Source: Encephalitozoon hellem ATCC 50504 (Eukaryota; Microsporidia; Unikaryonidae). From it: DNA of 64,000 bases. Made by a program: the position numbers and the translations under genes. Of this stretch, positions 27,419-37,111 are shown piece after piece. The stretch's first letter is position 1. Every line of letters begins with the position of its first letter. Under the pieces are notes generated by a model. The model saw only the letters and a program-made list of their open reading frames with translations, was not told the DNA's origin and did no database searches. The stretch is from NCBI RefSeq assembly GCF_000277815.2, contig NC_018472.1, positions 124,001-188,000 of the forward strand. Reading direction: 5' to 3'.

Positions 27419-28540
27419 ATGGAGATTCGCCTTTGGCCAAACCAGGAGTTCAGGATTGAGGTCAACGAAACACAGAAGTTGAAGGTGATGGTTGTGTCTG
27501 GATTGGCAGAGGTCAAGGGGCAGGAGCTACTCAGCGAGAAGTGGTATGCATTCAAGGATACAAAGACATTCATATTCACGTTTTCTGGGTGCAGGCTTAA
27601 GGTTGAAGGTGTATGCGACCTTCAGTATGTATCTGATACAACGAACGTCCCCCTGATATTCAACATCCTAAGCTTCTTTTCTAAAAATGGATTTGACTAC
27701 AGCAAGCTTAGGACGTTTATGGTTATAGGGAATGGAAGGTCTACATTCTGCTTCACGCTGATTAACTTCTTTATAAGGATGGGTAAGAAGGTGCTATTTA
27801 CAGAAATAGATCCGTCTCGGGGAAATGTGTTTCCCGGAGCACTGAGCACAATACATGTGGATACACTGATAGATTGCATTGAAGGACTCCGGCTGAAGAA
27901 TCCATTGTCATTCTACTATGGGTCTACGGAAATAACGAACATGGAGCTGTACGACCTTCAAACAACTAAGCTACAGGAGGCTATAAAGGCCAAGAACATT
28001 GAAGATCTTCACCTGATACTTTGTCCAGAGGGCACGTCTGCATTTTATAACACATTAATAAAGAGATTTGAGGTCGACAGGGTTGTTGTTGTAGGAAACG
28101 AAAGGCTATATCACTCTTTAGACGTGATAGCGGAAAAGCTTATGATAAACAGAAGTGGGTTTGTCGAGGAAAAAGAGGTTGGAAGAAGCATATCCAGATA
28201 CTTCAAAGGAGTTAATAACGAGTATACACCTTTTACATTTAATGTGAAGTACAAATGGAGGATCGTGAGGATAGGAGAGATGTATGTTGCGCCGATTAGC
28301 GCTTTGCCATTGGGGAGCACAAGAAAGGTTGGGTGTGTGGAAGCTTCTGAGGTGGAGATTGCTGAGAATTCTGTGCTAGGGATTTCCGAGGCCAGAGAGA
28401 TAGAAGATGTTGCAGGGTCTCCGGTTCTCGGATATGTAGTTGTGATTGATGCAAATTCATTCAAGATACTGTGCACTCAGCCAAGACTTCCCAAGTACAC
28501 CTTTCTGATCCAAGGCGATCTCAAGCATATTGAGTATTAG
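27419..28540 (+). CDS. CLP1: Clp1, mRNA 3'-end cleavage factor/RNA kinase family
   Basis: A 373-residue Clp1 family protein. The N-terminal domain (WPNQEFRIEV, FTFSGCRLKVEG) and the connecting YVSDTTNVPL segment are typical. The protein is a subunit of cleavage factor IA with Pcf11 and, in animals, a polynucleotide kinase for tRNA exons. The Walker A site is unusual: GNGRST at about 104-109 replaces the expected GxxxxGKST, losing the lysine and shortening the loop. The Asp in the LFTEIDPSRGNVFPG segment, which follows, is retained. It is probably a structural factor without kinase activity. The start at 27419 is preferred over the ATG at 27374 because CCC precedes it. Confidence 0.88.
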   Translation: MEIRLWPNQEFRIEVNETQKLKVMVVSGLAEVKGQELLSEKWYAFKDTKTFIFTFSGCRLKVEGVCDLQYVSDTTNVPLIFNILSFFSKNGFDYSKLRTFMVIGNGRSTFCFTLINFFIRMGKKVLFTEIDPSRGNVFPGALSTIHVDTLIDCIEGLRLKNPLSFYYGSTEITNMELYDLQTTKLQEAIKAKNIEDLHLILCPEGTSAFYNTLIKRFEVDRVVVVGNERLYHSLDVIAEKLMINRSGFVEEKEVGRSISRYFKGVNNEYTPFTFNVKYKWRIVRIGEMYVAPISALPLGSTRKVGCVEASEVEIAENSVLGISEAREIEDVAGSPVLGYVVVIDANSFKILCTQPRLPKYTFLIQGDLKHIEY

Positions 28541-28609
28541 CCTGTCTTAAATAAAATTACATCTTTCCAGTATGTCCTATGAAAATTCATGAATCCAAGT
28601 ATCCCTCGG

Positions 28610-30130
28610 ATGAACAGAAAGAATCCAGGAAGAGATGCAAGCTCTGTTCTTAGAGACAAATACATTACCTCTCACTTGAATGAAAGCTTGAAGATTGACC
28701 ATGAATATCCCCCGCTTCACAAAGTGGGAGGAATAAAGTACTTATTGCCAAAGATAACTGAGCTTGTGTACAACCCGTTATTTTCTAAGGCCTCCTACGA
28801 TGAGATTGGGATTCACCCGCCTAGCACTCTCTTACTGCACGGGGTTTCTGGGGTTGGCAAGACGTTTCTTGTGAACTGTATCAGCCAGGAGTACAAAGTC
28901 CCCATCATCAAGGCGTGTCTTGACTCAGATAAAGAGCTTCGGGAGTCGTTCAGGAAATCTTCTCTGCTTGAGAAGTCCATCATACTCATTGAGGACATAG
29001 ACATGCTTGGAGAAGATGACAAGAAGGTGATATCCCAACTTTCTGAGTACCTTGAAAACCATAGAGGGAAATCTATTGTCATTGCCACCGCCCGAAACCC
29101 TGCATTCATAAACGAAAGCCTTAACAAATTTGATAACTCGCTACTTGTCAAGATACCAACTGTATCCGAGAGAAGGGATATTCTAGTTAGTCTTGCCGAC
29201 AGGATGAAGTGCCAAGAAGTTGACTGGATGGAGCTTGCAAAGCTGATGCCTGGGTTTGTCGCTCGAGACTTGAAGAGGACTCTGAAGATTGCTTCGACGA
29301 AAGCTGTGTCTGATGGATCTCTGACTCTCAGGATGATAGACCTGGAAATGGCACTTAAAGAAATGAAGTGGAAGGGCACTGAGATCACATTTGACAGTAT
29401 AGGGTCGCTTGAGGACGTCAAGGATGAGCTTAACATGAGCATAATCTTTCCATCAAGGTTTCCAGAGAAGTTTCACAAGCTTGGGATTACAAGGCCCTCA
29501 GGAATCCTTCTTTATGGCCCTCCTGGATGCGGGAAAACATTGCTTGTCAGAGCTGTGTCGAACATGAGCCACTGTAATTTCCTAAGCATTAAGGGGCCGG
29601 AGCTCATAAGCAAGTATGTTGGGGATTCTGAAAAGGAAATAAGAAAGCTGTTTGACAAAGCCAAGCAATTGCAGCCCTGTGTCCTGTTTTTTGACGAGAT
29701 AGACTCTCTCTGCGGGGAGAGAAACGGGAACGAGTTTACTAGCCGTATAGTCAACCAGATACTGACACTCTTGGATGGGCTTGACGATAGAGGAGATGTG
29801 TATGTGATTGGAGCCACCAACCGGATTGAAAGCATCGACAAGGCCATATTAAGGCCTGGAAGGTTTGATAAGATTCTTAAGGTCCCACTACCATCCAAAG
29901 AAGGGTGTGTCGATATATTCAAGAAGTGTACAAAAGGAATCCCGATAGAGCCTTTCGATCTCGAAGAGTTAGATCTGGAAGGCTTTAGTGGAGCGGAGAT
30001 AGCGGGGTTGATCAGAGATGCAGCAATATTGTGTCTGAAACACAATTTCGATGCAGAGACCCTTGTCATAACCAAGGAAAACATCATAGAAGCATTGGGT
30101 GCTGCAAGAGTTACCAAGGACTTCAGGTGA
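28610..30130 (+). CDS. RIX7: Tandem AAA ATPase Rix7 (NVL), ribosome biogenesis
   Basis: A 506-residue protein with two AAA modules. D1 has Walker A GVSGVGKT (near 78) and an ILIEDIDML Walker B; D2 has TFDSIGSLEDVKDELNMSI, Walker A GPPGCGKT (near 302), Walker B VLFFDEID and the second-region-of-homology IGATNR...LRPGRFD. The lead-in to D2 matches Rix7/NVL, which strips Mak21/Nsa1 from pre-60S particles, rather than Cdc48 (LPPRGILLYGPP, with an N domain). The protein lacks Rix7's N-terminal domain. ATGs at 28589 and 28610 are both possible; CCC precedes the latter. Confidence 0.86.
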   Translation: MNRKNPGRDASSVLRDKYITSHLNESLKIDHEYPPLHKVGGIKYLLPKITELVYNPLFSKASYDEIGIHPPSTLLLHGVSGVGKTFLVNCISQEYKVPIIKACLDSDKELRESFRKSSLLEKSIILIEDIDMLGEDDKKVISQLSEYLENHRGKSIVIATARNPAFINESLNKFDNSLLVKIPTVSERRDILVSLADRMKCQEVDWMELAKLMPGFVARDLKRTLKIASTKAVSDGSLTLRMIDLEMALKEMKWKGTEITFDSIGSLEDVKDELNMSIIFPSRFPEKFHKLGITRPSGILLYGPPGCGKTLLVRAVSNMSHCNFLSIKGPELISKYVGDSEKEIRKLFDKAKQLQPCVLFFDEIDSLCGERNGNEFTSRIVNQILTLLDGLDDRGDVYVIGATNRIESIDKAILRPGRFDKILKVPLPSKEGCVDIFKKCTKGIPIEPFDLEELDLEGFSGAEIAGLIRDAAILCLKHNFDAETLVITKENIIEALGAARVTKDFR

Positions 30131-30220
30131 GTGTCTACTTTGCAAGCACCTACGCCTGATGTGGCTAGAGACAGATACTATGCAAGCAAAAGCATTTTCT
30201 AAAACAAAATGGATTTATTT

Positions 30221-33127
30221 CTAGTACAAAGAGTTGATCTCACTCAGTATGGCAACTAATCTGTCTCTATCATACTTTCTAGTAGAAATAAAACTCTCTA
30301 AATCGGCGTTGCTCATATTGTTTACCATGGTAATGTCTATGACATTGGATGTCTTGTCCTGGTGGAAAGGCGCCAGCTCATTGGCATATCTTTCTAAATC
30401 TAGCAAAGCTTCAAGGTCTTTTTTGTTAAGGTTAAGGGGTATTAGTATCCCTACACTGCCATTTTTTGTTGTGAAATAAATGGTATTAGATCGTTGCAAT
30501 GATAGGGTTCCCGAGCACATGCTTGTTACTCTATCCTCGATGGAAAAAGTCTCTATGTTGTAGTCCTTGTTCAGAAACAGAATCTTTCCATTTGTAGTTG
30601 CCACTATAAGACCTCCTAGGCCAAACACCATGGACTCCACTTGATCCTTACTGCTGGAAAGAAAGTCCAAGGACAGATGGTTGGTTTCCTGGTTAAATTT
30701 AAAGACTCCAAAGGATCTGTAGAGACACGAGCAAGCAATCCTATCTCTATGCATGGTTATCTTGTACGGAGTAAAATCTATCCTCATTACACATAGTTCC
30801 ACAAGAATTTGGGCTTGCCTCTTATATACATATACAGTATGGCCTCTATGTGTCACTAAATAGTCTTCGCTGGCATCCAGTGCATACACAACACCTTCAT
30901 CCGTGCTTTCGTAGATTAGCTTGATGGCACTGTCTTTTATGGAGAACATAGAGAGCTTTGAAAGGTTGCCTTCACCTGAGAGGTTGCTTACAGTGGCAAA
31001 GTAGTGCTTTGTTAGAAACCTCCCGTCCATTAATATCTCGTCCTGAAGGAGCAAGTTGTATGCATGACCTCCTGTTTTCAGTGTAAGGTGTGAATTAATG
31101 ACTGCTTCGTTATCAATGCTGAGAACCGGGTTCACCATCCCAATGATCTCTTTTCCCTGGCTTGTGACAGAAAACTTTAGAACATATGTTCTTCCAGGTT
31201 CTGCCCCTTGCAGTCTGTCCTCTGTGGAGATCTTTATCTTTGGAATGGGTTCTAGATGGCATTTATAGATGGACTTTCCTATAGAAACATATAGCTGGTC
31301 TGCCATAAAACCATAGGATATTCCCTCGAGAGAACATCTATAGCATGAGAAGTCCTGGGTATCCACAAATACGGTAGACCTACCTATTCCCATTATGTGT
31401 CTTCCGACAGGAACCATAATCTCAACCATGCAGTCCGAAAAAAACGAAGGCTTGATATCTAAAAGTTCCCACTTGTCTTCTTCTTCAAGTTTCTTTAGTG
31501 CCGATGAAACACCATCGAGGCCTGCCTTAAATTCTTTTTTACATATGGCTTCATACCCTACTCCATACATATCACTGAAGAAAAGTCTATTGCCCACAAC
31601 AGATGCCGATTTTAGAACCCTTTGCCTTCTTTTATGTAAAACTCGGAGAAGCTTGTCCATGATAACGAGCTCATCATAGTATGTAGATATAAACAGGCAG
31701 CTGCTGAGGTGGAGGAGACTAACCTCATACGGGCATTCAACAGACCTGATGCATTCCATTGTTTCAAGACATATCATTTTGAGGAATCTGTCTCTTGTGA
31801 ACACAGCGCATAAGCCTTGATAGAATGAAGACAGGACTATGTCCCTTATTTCCAATCCTGTGACATTTTTCTCTCTCAAGCAAAACACATGGCTCCTGGT
31901 GTTGAAGCAGCAGTAATTGTCGGCATGTATATTTAGGATCTCATCGAAGCTTCTCCCGTCCATGGATCCTCCAAGAGCTTTCCCTTCATTGGGATATGAC
32001 ACAATTAGGGCACCATCTGCCATCCCAAACCTTTGAACAACCCCTTCGAGATTGTATTTTGGCTCTGCTATGAGGTCAACTGCATATGTGATTTTCTTGA
32101 CAGATTTTTTCGTGGTATATCTGAAAGAAGCACCAGAGTATGACAAGCATGATGGATAGGGATTGCTTTCAAATGTTTTCAGAATCTTAATCTCCCTTGC
32201 TATTCTCAGATAGTAGGAATTTCCAGAGCACGACCCCCCATAGTACATTTCCCCCTCAAGATGAAGTAACACACTGAACCAAGCTCTAAGATTGCCTAGA
32301 ACCTCAGCCTTGAGATATAAATTCTCTTCGTGTATGTCTTCGTTACTGTAAGCTCCACCACCAAAAGGAATCCTCTTTTCCAAAGAAACCCGTATGACTT
32401 CCCCATCCTCCATCGAAAGCAAAATGCCTCCTTCCGCCGCTACGCTGTTCTTGACTCCAGGATTTGCAAATTCACTTTCAAGCACAAACTTCCCTCTTGC
32501 ATAGTAATAAGCTTTCCCTCGACCTACAAGAAGCAATCCATCACTTATAGGCCTTGCAAACACAAGTCCTTTCTTGAGGAGAGTCTTTTCTTTCAGAATC
32601 ATCCTGGGCTTACTAGACGCCATCAGATATCTGGAGTAGAACACATCTCCAGAGATGTCCTCGAGTAAAAAACTAATGTCGTTTTTACCAGAGAAGCAGT
32701 CGAGGATCTTGTAGTATCCAAAATCATTTACATCATCTCCGAAGATTAGTCCATCGTTTCCTATGGTGGCCACACTAACAATACCGCTTCTTGTAATGAA
32801 CACAAGATTTTTTAAGGTTCTGATACATCTAGTATAGACTGATGCGGTCGCCATTCTGCCACCCACAATGGATCGTTTCCCATCCATTATGGCGTACTCT
32901 CCCCCTTTGCAAACGATCAGGAACATCTTAGAGTTTCTAAATGTCACAGGAGCGATGAGAGTTACATATCCATTCGGGTATATGATATCCACAAGCCTCA
33001 TGTCCAGGCCATACACCTCTATAGTTGTCCCCTTTGATATGGCAATACACGGTTTCTTCTCATATTCTATCTTTGACCCAGAGACTACAGAGCTAGGATC
33101 CTTGATAGTCCTTATTGCGTAGTGCAT
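30221..33127 (-). CDS. CPSF-A/DDB1 family beta-propeller protein
   Basis: A 968-residue protein made of WD40-like propellers. The N-terminus (YAIRTIKDPSSVV, then CIAISKGTTIEVYGL) matches the shared start of DDB1, SF3b130/Rse1 and CPSF160. The last 150 residues (VYFTTKNGSVGILIPL-like block, then ALLDLERYANELAPFHQDKTS and a closing VIDITMV...ADLESF helix region) match the CPSF-A C-terminal domain. It is therefore a large scaffold of either the polyadenylation, U2 snRNP or CUL4 ubiquitin ligase machinery; I cannot separate these by eye. CCC and AAATT precede the start. Confidence 0.75.
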   Translation of the reverse strand: MHYAIRTIKDPSSVVSGSKIEYEKKPCIAISKGTTIEVYGLDMRLVDIIYPNGYVTLIAPVTFRNSKMFLIVCKGGEYAIMDGKRSIVGGRMATASVYTRCIRTLKNLVFITRSGIVSVATIGNDGLIFGDDVNDFGYYKILDCFSGKNDISFLLEDISGDVFYSRYLMASSKPRMILKEKTLLKKGLVFARPISDGLLLVGRGKAYYYARGKFVLESEFANPGVKNSVAAEGGILLSMEDGEVIRVSLEKRIPFGGGAYSNEDIHEENLYLKAEVLGNLRAWFSVLLHLEGEMYYGGSCSGNSYYLRIAREIKILKTFESNPYPSCLSYSGASFRYTTKKSVKKITYAVDLIAEPKYNLEGVVQRFGMADGALIVSYPNEGKALGGSMDGRSFDEILNIHADNYCCFNTRSHVFCLREKNVTGLEIRDIVLSSFYQGLCAVFTRDRFLKMICLETMECIRSVECPYEVSLLHLSSCLFISTYYDELVIMDKLLRVLHKRRQRVLKSASVVGNRLFFSDMYGVGYEAICKKEFKAGLDGVSSALKKLEEEDKWELLDIKPSFFSDCMVEIMVPVGRHIMGIGRSTVFVDTQDFSCYRCSLEGISYGFMADQLYVSIGKSIYKCHLEPIPKIKISTEDRLQGAEPGRTYVLKFSVTSQGKEIIGMVNPVLSIDNEAVINSHLTLKTGGHAYNLLLQDEILMDGRFLTKHYFATVSNLSGEGNLSKLSMFSIKDSAIKLIYESTDEGVVYALDASEDYLVTHRGHTVYVYKRQAQILVELCVMRIDFTPYKITMHRDRIACSCLYRSFGVFKFNQETNHLSLDFLSSSKDQVESMVFGLGGLIVATTNGKILFLNKDYNIETFSIEDRVTSMCSGTLSLQRSNTIYFTTKNGSVGILIPLNLNKKDLEALLDLERYANELAPFHQDKTSNVIDITMVNNMSNADLESFISTRKYDRDRLVAILSEINSLY

Positions 33128-33203
33128 CGATACAATTTCTGGGTTCCACCGGAATAAGTTACAACTATTTCACTAAAAATTTTGTTGGATAAACAAAGGA
33201 CAG

Positions 33204-33671
33204 ATGAGAATTACATATGACTTTGCAGAAACAAAAGATAGTGCAATCATATTTGTGTATAAGCCCTCTCCAAACGACTTCCAGATAGCTCCTGTGCTTG
33301 AGAATTCCAGGAAGCTTAGGCTATCTGAGGGCATTGCTGTCGATCTTTACAGGGACGTCCATCCAGATATTAAGCTTAGTGAGTCCAAGTCAAGGATAGA
33401 AATTCACCTCAGAAAGGTCGAAGCATCAAGATGGGGCGGAATCAATGGGAGATCGGAAGGCCGGTCCCAAGATGGTAATAAGGAAATTACTGTGGATGAT
33501 TCAGAAGATGAAGAAAATACTTCCGTGATGGATCTTCTCAGGAAGATTTACCAGCGGTCTGGAGAAGATGTTAGAAGAGCAATGGAAAAGTCTTTCTACG
33601 AGTCTGAAGGAACTGTTCTAAGCACGGATTGGGAAAGAGTCAAGTCAGAAAAGATCACCCGAGAAGATTAA
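33204..33671 (+). CDS. SGT1: SGT1-like CS/SGS co-chaperone, TPR lost
   Basis: A 155-residue protein with a CS domain (about 1-75, ITYDFAETKDSAIIFVYKP...RIEIHLRKVEASRWGG) and a C-terminal SGS domain (MDLLRKIYQRSGEDVRRAMEKSFYESEGTVLSTDWERV) that is diagnostic of SGT1. SGT1 links Hsp90 to Skp1 and is needed for kinetochore and SCF assembly. The TPR domain that binds Skp1 in yeast and animals is absent. The two domains are joined by a short acidic linker. The start has no clear CCC motif. Confidence 0.9.
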   Translation: MRITYDFAETKDSAIIFVYKPSPNDFQIAPVLENSRKLRLSEGIAVDLYRDVHPDIKLSESKSRIEIHLRKVEASRWGGINGRSEGRSQDGNKEITVDDSEDEENTSVMDLLRKIYQRSGEDVRRAMEKSFYESEGTVLSTDWERVKSEKITRED

Positions 33672-33823
33672 AACTTTTGCTTCAAACCTGCAACCGACTG
33701 TCGATAGATCACAAAGACACTAATGAGAAAGTTTTGGGAATCCCAGACATATCCTTATCTCTATCCATATGAACTATTCGAAGAATCAAGAGATTCAATA
33801 ATAAAAAAGAGTCATTGATTTAT

Positions 33824-34090
33824 TCAATTCTGATGATGCATTCTTTTGAGCTTCTCTACCAAAGCATACGCTTCTGACTCAGGGTCATTGATACTTATCC
33901 TTTCCATGGAATCGCCGAATATCTTCAGATTGTTTTCCTTCTCCGAGTCCCTACTTATTATCTTCGAAAAGATCTCCCAGTTGCCGATAGCATCAATTAT
34001 TGCCTGGTCTGTCAGAAAAGCATCGTCGAGCCTGAGGTCTCTTTTTATATCTGTTCGGAAAGCCTCTATTTCCTCAACAAGCTCTTTCAT
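33824..34090 (-). CDS. Small acidic protein of unknown function (88 aa)
   Basis: An 88-residue protein, acidic and predicted helical throughout (KELVEEIEAFRTDIKRDL, ESEAYALVEKLKRMHHQN). I do not recognise it. An earlier ATG at 34105 adds five residues, but CCC falls between the two ATGs, favouring 34090. It sits downstream of the family-member gene at 34.3 kb on the same strand and after a 152-base gap from SGT1. A chance ORF is possible because it is short. Confidence 0.5.
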   Translation of the reverse strand: MKELVEEIEAFRTDIKRDLRLDDAFLTDQAIIDAIGNWEIFSKIISRDSEKENNLKIFGDSMERISINDPESEAYALVEKLKRMHHQN

Positions 34091-34266
34091 GGGGTCGCAA
34101 TCCATCGCATAGACGTCATCTTGTTAATTCTAGACAAATAAAATCAGAGGTATATTGTAATTAGTTTAATTAATCGCTGCTTTTAGAGCTCTCCTAGAAC
34201 TCAAGGTGGAATGATCAAGGCTTTTTTCTTTATGGATCGATACAGCACACTTAGGAAAAATGCATA

Positions 34267-34971
34267 TTAGAAAGGCGAGGTGAGTATTCTGAGTAGGCTC
34301 AAAATCCCGCAAAGCTCGAAGTATGGGAATATCCACTCGTTGTAGTCCCCTTGCAATATTTCTGATACACCCTCCATCAGCCTGAGAGGAGTTGATTCGG
34401 GTACTGAGAGAAAGGGCTTTTCGGTAAGGTATCTGACCTCTTCAGACCTCAACATTTCGCTTCCTATATCCAGCAGTTTCTTCAGAACATCCGTGGAGCT
34501 GTAGATGTCTAGAGTCTTCCTCGATTCTGCAGCAATTGCCCGAAGTTTTTCCCAAATTATTCCAGACTCACAACTCTTTGGATTGCGAGCTGCAAAGATG
34601 AAGTAGGGATAGATGCTAGACCCAAGCTCCTCGAAGTTTTGAAGCTCGGGGAGGCTTAAGTTTTCGTTCGCTATGAAGCCTATAGAATCTTCCCATTTTT
34701 CAACTCTATTCAGAAGCTCATCAATGCTAGATTCCGTTTTCTTTATTGTCTGCGCAATCTCTTTGTCAAACAAAGCTTTATCTGTGAAAGTTTCCTTTAT
34801 ATTTTCTACAAAAGAAAATTGAACCTCGCTTCCATATGACAGCGACCCTAGAAGGGACTTGAGAGCCATCAAGAGATAGTATGCAGCCAAAAGTGTTGAA
34901 TGCTTGTGCGATACTATTTGGTTCCCAATTTCGCTAAGCTCTTGCAAATCCATTCCTTCCAGCAATTCCAT
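34267..34971 (-). CDS. Unknown protein, paralogue of the 38.9-kb gene (family A)
   Basis: A 234-residue helical protein of unknown function. It shares colinear signatures with the gene at 38898-39596: GIIWEKLRAI at 137-146 against GTLWEKLFRI at 138-147, SEEVRYLTEK at 176-185 against SEHIKFVTTK at 176-185, and a Cys plus leucine-rich C-terminus (CGILSLLRIL). No signal peptide or obvious membrane helix is visible. CCCATG marks the start. Encephalitozoon-specific multigene families are common, but which family this is cannot be determined here. Confidence 0.8.
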   Translation of the reverse strand: MELLEGMDLQELSEIGNQIVSHKHSTLLAAYYLLMALKSLLGSLSYGSEVQFSFVENIKETFTDKALFDKEIAQTIKKTESSIDELLNRVEKWEDSIGFIANENLSLPELQNFEELGSSIYPYFIFAARNPKSCESGIIWEKLRAIAAESRKTLDIYSSTDVLKKLLDIGSEMLRSEEVRYLTEKPFLSVPESTPLRLMEGVSEILQGDYNEWIFPYFELCGILSLLRILTSPF

Positions 34972-35089
34972 GGGATAAAAGTTTTTATGGAAAATTTATA
35001 GATTCCATAATAGAAGGATGTAATATTACCGACCTGTTTATTTCGAATAAACCCTGTTTTGTAAGCGGTACAAACAGGCAATATAAAGG

Positions 35090-36061
35090 TCAGTTTGAAG
35101 GCATCTTGCTAGGGGATGCCCCAGAAACCTCCTGAAAGTGAAAACCGTGAACATCTTTCCTGATTCTCTGCAGCACTTGGGACGAGACATCGATGATGTT
35201 GCAATCCTCTGTGATCAGCACTCCATTCCATCCAGCTTTTTCTGCTCCGGAAATATTTTTTTCAGAATCATCAAAGAAATAAACATTTCCAGGACATTCT
35301 ATTCCCAAAACCTTTGCGACAAATTTATATGACTCTTCAAGAGGTTTACAGCAAAATGTCTTGTCGTACTTGCCTATGGAAATGACAACTTCAAAGCAAT
35401 CCAGAATCCCCAGCTTTGTGAGGATGTTTTCTGCCCTATCGCTAGGCCCGTTGGTAAAGCAGCACCTCCTGACATTTTTCATGGAAAGAAGGAAGCTCCT
35501 CAGTTTCACATCTGGGGAAAGATACTGTAGATAGTCAAACTCAGACATCATCTCCCAATACTCTTCAAGAGAAATGCCAACGTGATTGTAGAAAAGAGAC
35601 GAGTAAAGACACGACTGCGATAGTTGCTCTTCAAAAGAGTCTTCCCCATCATTCTTGAGGGAAAGATATTTCTTTTTAAGGAACTCCATCTCCATCTCCT
35701 GGAGGTTGTTTGATCGATGGTATAGAGTGTCATCTATGTCATACAGAAATAGGATATCTTTTCCTATCTTCCTGAGCCCAATATTCAGTAGATCCGGGTC
35801 CTGCCCCATCTCAACAAAGACAGGACCCTTGAAGGGCCTTTCACTTTGGAGGCCTTTGTGGGCCGGGAGATAGTCTTCGGAGTTTCTTATCTCTGTTTCT
35901 GTAGAAAATAAAGCATCTTCAAGCTTCCCGACAGAGTTGGAAGTGCGTTCCTTTTCGACTCCAGTGCTGGAAACCAACCTTTTGGCCTTGTGCTTAACTT
36001 TCTTAATCCCATGGGCAAGAACCTTGAAGGCTGCCTTTGTTACACTTCTTATCGTCCTCAT
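35090..36061 (-). CDS. HAD-family phosphatase, pyrimidine 5'-nucleotidase-like (Sdt1/Phm8 type)
   Basis: A 323-residue protein whose residues from about 100 onward match the HAD branch of yeast Sdt1/Phm8, which dephosphorylates pyrimidine nucleotides or lysophosphatidic acid. Motif I is LYDIDDTLY, motif II CCFTNG, the lysine motif CKPLEES, and motif IV YFFDDSEKN. A basic N-terminal extension of about 95 residues (MRTIRSVTKAAFKV, KHKAKR) has no counterpart in the fungal enzymes and could direct localisation. The frame opens upstream to 36115 through a TTG codon; the ATG at 36061, preceded by CCC, is the probable start. Confidence 0.82.
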   Translation of the reverse strand: MRTIRSVTKAAFKVLAHGIKKVKHKAKRLVSSTGVEKERTSNSVGKLEDALFSTETEIRNSEDYLPAHKGLQSERPFKGPVFVEMGQDPDLLNIGLRKIGKDILFLYDIDDTLYHRSNNLQEMEMEFLKKKYLSLKNDGEDSFEEQLSQSCLYSSLFYNHVGISLEEYWEMMSEFDYLQYLSPDVKLRSFLLSMKNVRRCCFTNGPSDRAENILTKLGILDCFEVVISIGKYDKTFCCKPLEESYKFVAKVLGIECPGNVYFFDDSEKNISGAEKAGWNGVLITEDCNIIDVSSQVLQRIRKDVHGFHFQEVSGASPSKMPSN

Positions 36062-36148
36062 CGGGGTAAGTAAAGTCTTCCTTACTCTATTAAAATTTTT
36101 CTTCACAACTTGCAAAAGAAGCTGTTCACAGAAAGGCCTTTATTTTTA

Positions 36149-36736
36149 CTACTGAGCATCATCAACAGGCTTTCCCGGCATCCTAACATCAATGCTAGAG
36201 TTTTGCTTTTCTTCGTTTACAATCGTTGAATCGATAGTTGAAAACCCTGAATCAGAGACATCCTCGATGTTAGAGTCATCTGGAGATGCCCTGGAGGCAT
36301 CGCCTTCGTTCTTTATTCCAAGTGCCTCCTCTTCTACCTCGCTAACCTTGCGGTCTCGATAGGTCTTCTGAGCCTTCGCATAGCACTCATTAAAGTATCT
36401 GAACACAGCAGACCTTGCTTTCTCAACCATCTCCTCAAGAACATTCTGATACTTGTCCATGAACCCACGAATGTAAAACTTGTAAACAAATACAGCACCT
36501 GTGCATGCAGGTATAGATATCCATGCAACCAATATAAGCTTAAACAGCTGGTAGAACGGCACAAAGTCAAGTACAAATGAAAACAAATTGTCTAGAACAA
36601 GAAACACTGCAATAACCATGAAATACTTGTTGTATCTCCTATAGACCCTCTTGTCTTCCCTGCATGCCCTGAATGCCTGAAGAACATTGTAGAGAACTAG
36701 CATTGCTACAAAACCATTAATCAATAGTTTAATCAT
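36149..36736 (-). CDS. REEP/Yop1 (TB2/DP1/HVA22) ER-shaping protein
   Basis: A 195-residue membrane protein of the DP1/Yop1 family, which curves tubular ER. Hydrophobic hairpins lie near 5-20, 38-62 and 62-90 and include the family motif FVPFYQLFKLILVAWI, followed by GAVFVYKFYIRGFM, close to the IPFYYxxKxxxLLWL and GAxxLYxxxIRPxL of homologues. The C-terminal half (from about 115) is hydrophilic and acidic, rich in Ser/Asp, and faces the cytosol. It is on the minus strand, 33 bases upstream of the HAD gene's TTG extension. Confidence 0.85.
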   Translation of the reverse strand: MIKLLINGFVAMLVLYNVLQAFRACREDKRVYRRYNKYFMVIAVFLVLDNLFSFVLDFVPFYQLFKLILVAWISIPACTGAVFVYKFYIRGFMDKYQNVLEEMVEKARSAVFRYFNECYAKAQKTYRDRKVSEVEEEALGIKNEGDASRASPDDSNIEDVSDSGFSTIDSTIVNEEKQNSSIDVRMPGKPVDDAQ

Positions 36737-36952
36737 TTCGGGGCTCTATTCTTTTCATTTTAAAAACAAAGAAAGATCGAAAGGAGTACGCTGAGCTTCA
36801 TGGCATCCTTCCAGGCCCAATGGAAAGTGCCGCCGAGTCCCTTGATTGGTTAAAACCAATTCAAATGTCAGACATGACCTTCCACTAAGAAATTCAATAG
36901 GGCCGTGCCTCAGAACAAAGAATAAGACACAATTGAAGGATGTATTTGATAG
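36737..36952. other. Gene-poor spacer between REEP and ABCF, with short hairpin
   Basis: The REEP start and ABCF stop are 409 bases apart, the longest gap in the window. No ATG-initiated ORF of convincing length is present in 36737-36952. The minus strand carries an 87-codon open frame without an ATG. A 16-base perfect-arm hairpin (ATTGGTT-AA-AACCAAT) lies at 36845-36860. This could hold a non-coding RNA, but no known snRNA, RNase P or SRP RNA signature was recognised. Confidence 0.4.
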
Positions 36953-37111
36953 ATGAACAACAGAAAGAAATTCGAAGAAATAAAGCAGCAGCTTGAATCC
37001 TTTCTTACACCGAGGCACCTGAGAAATGAGTTTCCTCGCAAGAAAGGATGGTTAGTACCTGAAAGCACAGCTCATGAAACTGAGCTCAGAAAAGAAAGCA
37101 AGATTCAATGA
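36953..37111 (+). CDS. Candidate small protein (52 aa)
   Basis: An ATG-initiated ORF of 52 codons in the large spacer. The predicted peptide is hydrophilic, Lys/Glu-rich and probably helical at its N-terminus (RKKFEEIKQQLESFL). No family is recognised, and no CCC motif lies next to its start, so it may be fortuitous. Confidence 0.25.
   Translation: MNNRKKFEEIKQQLESFLTPRHLRNEFPRKKGWLVPESTAHETELRKESKIQ

Noticed and set aside
36755..37018. Minus-strand 87-codon open frame in the large spacer
   Set aside because: It starts with GTG, has no ATG and shows no protein-like pattern.
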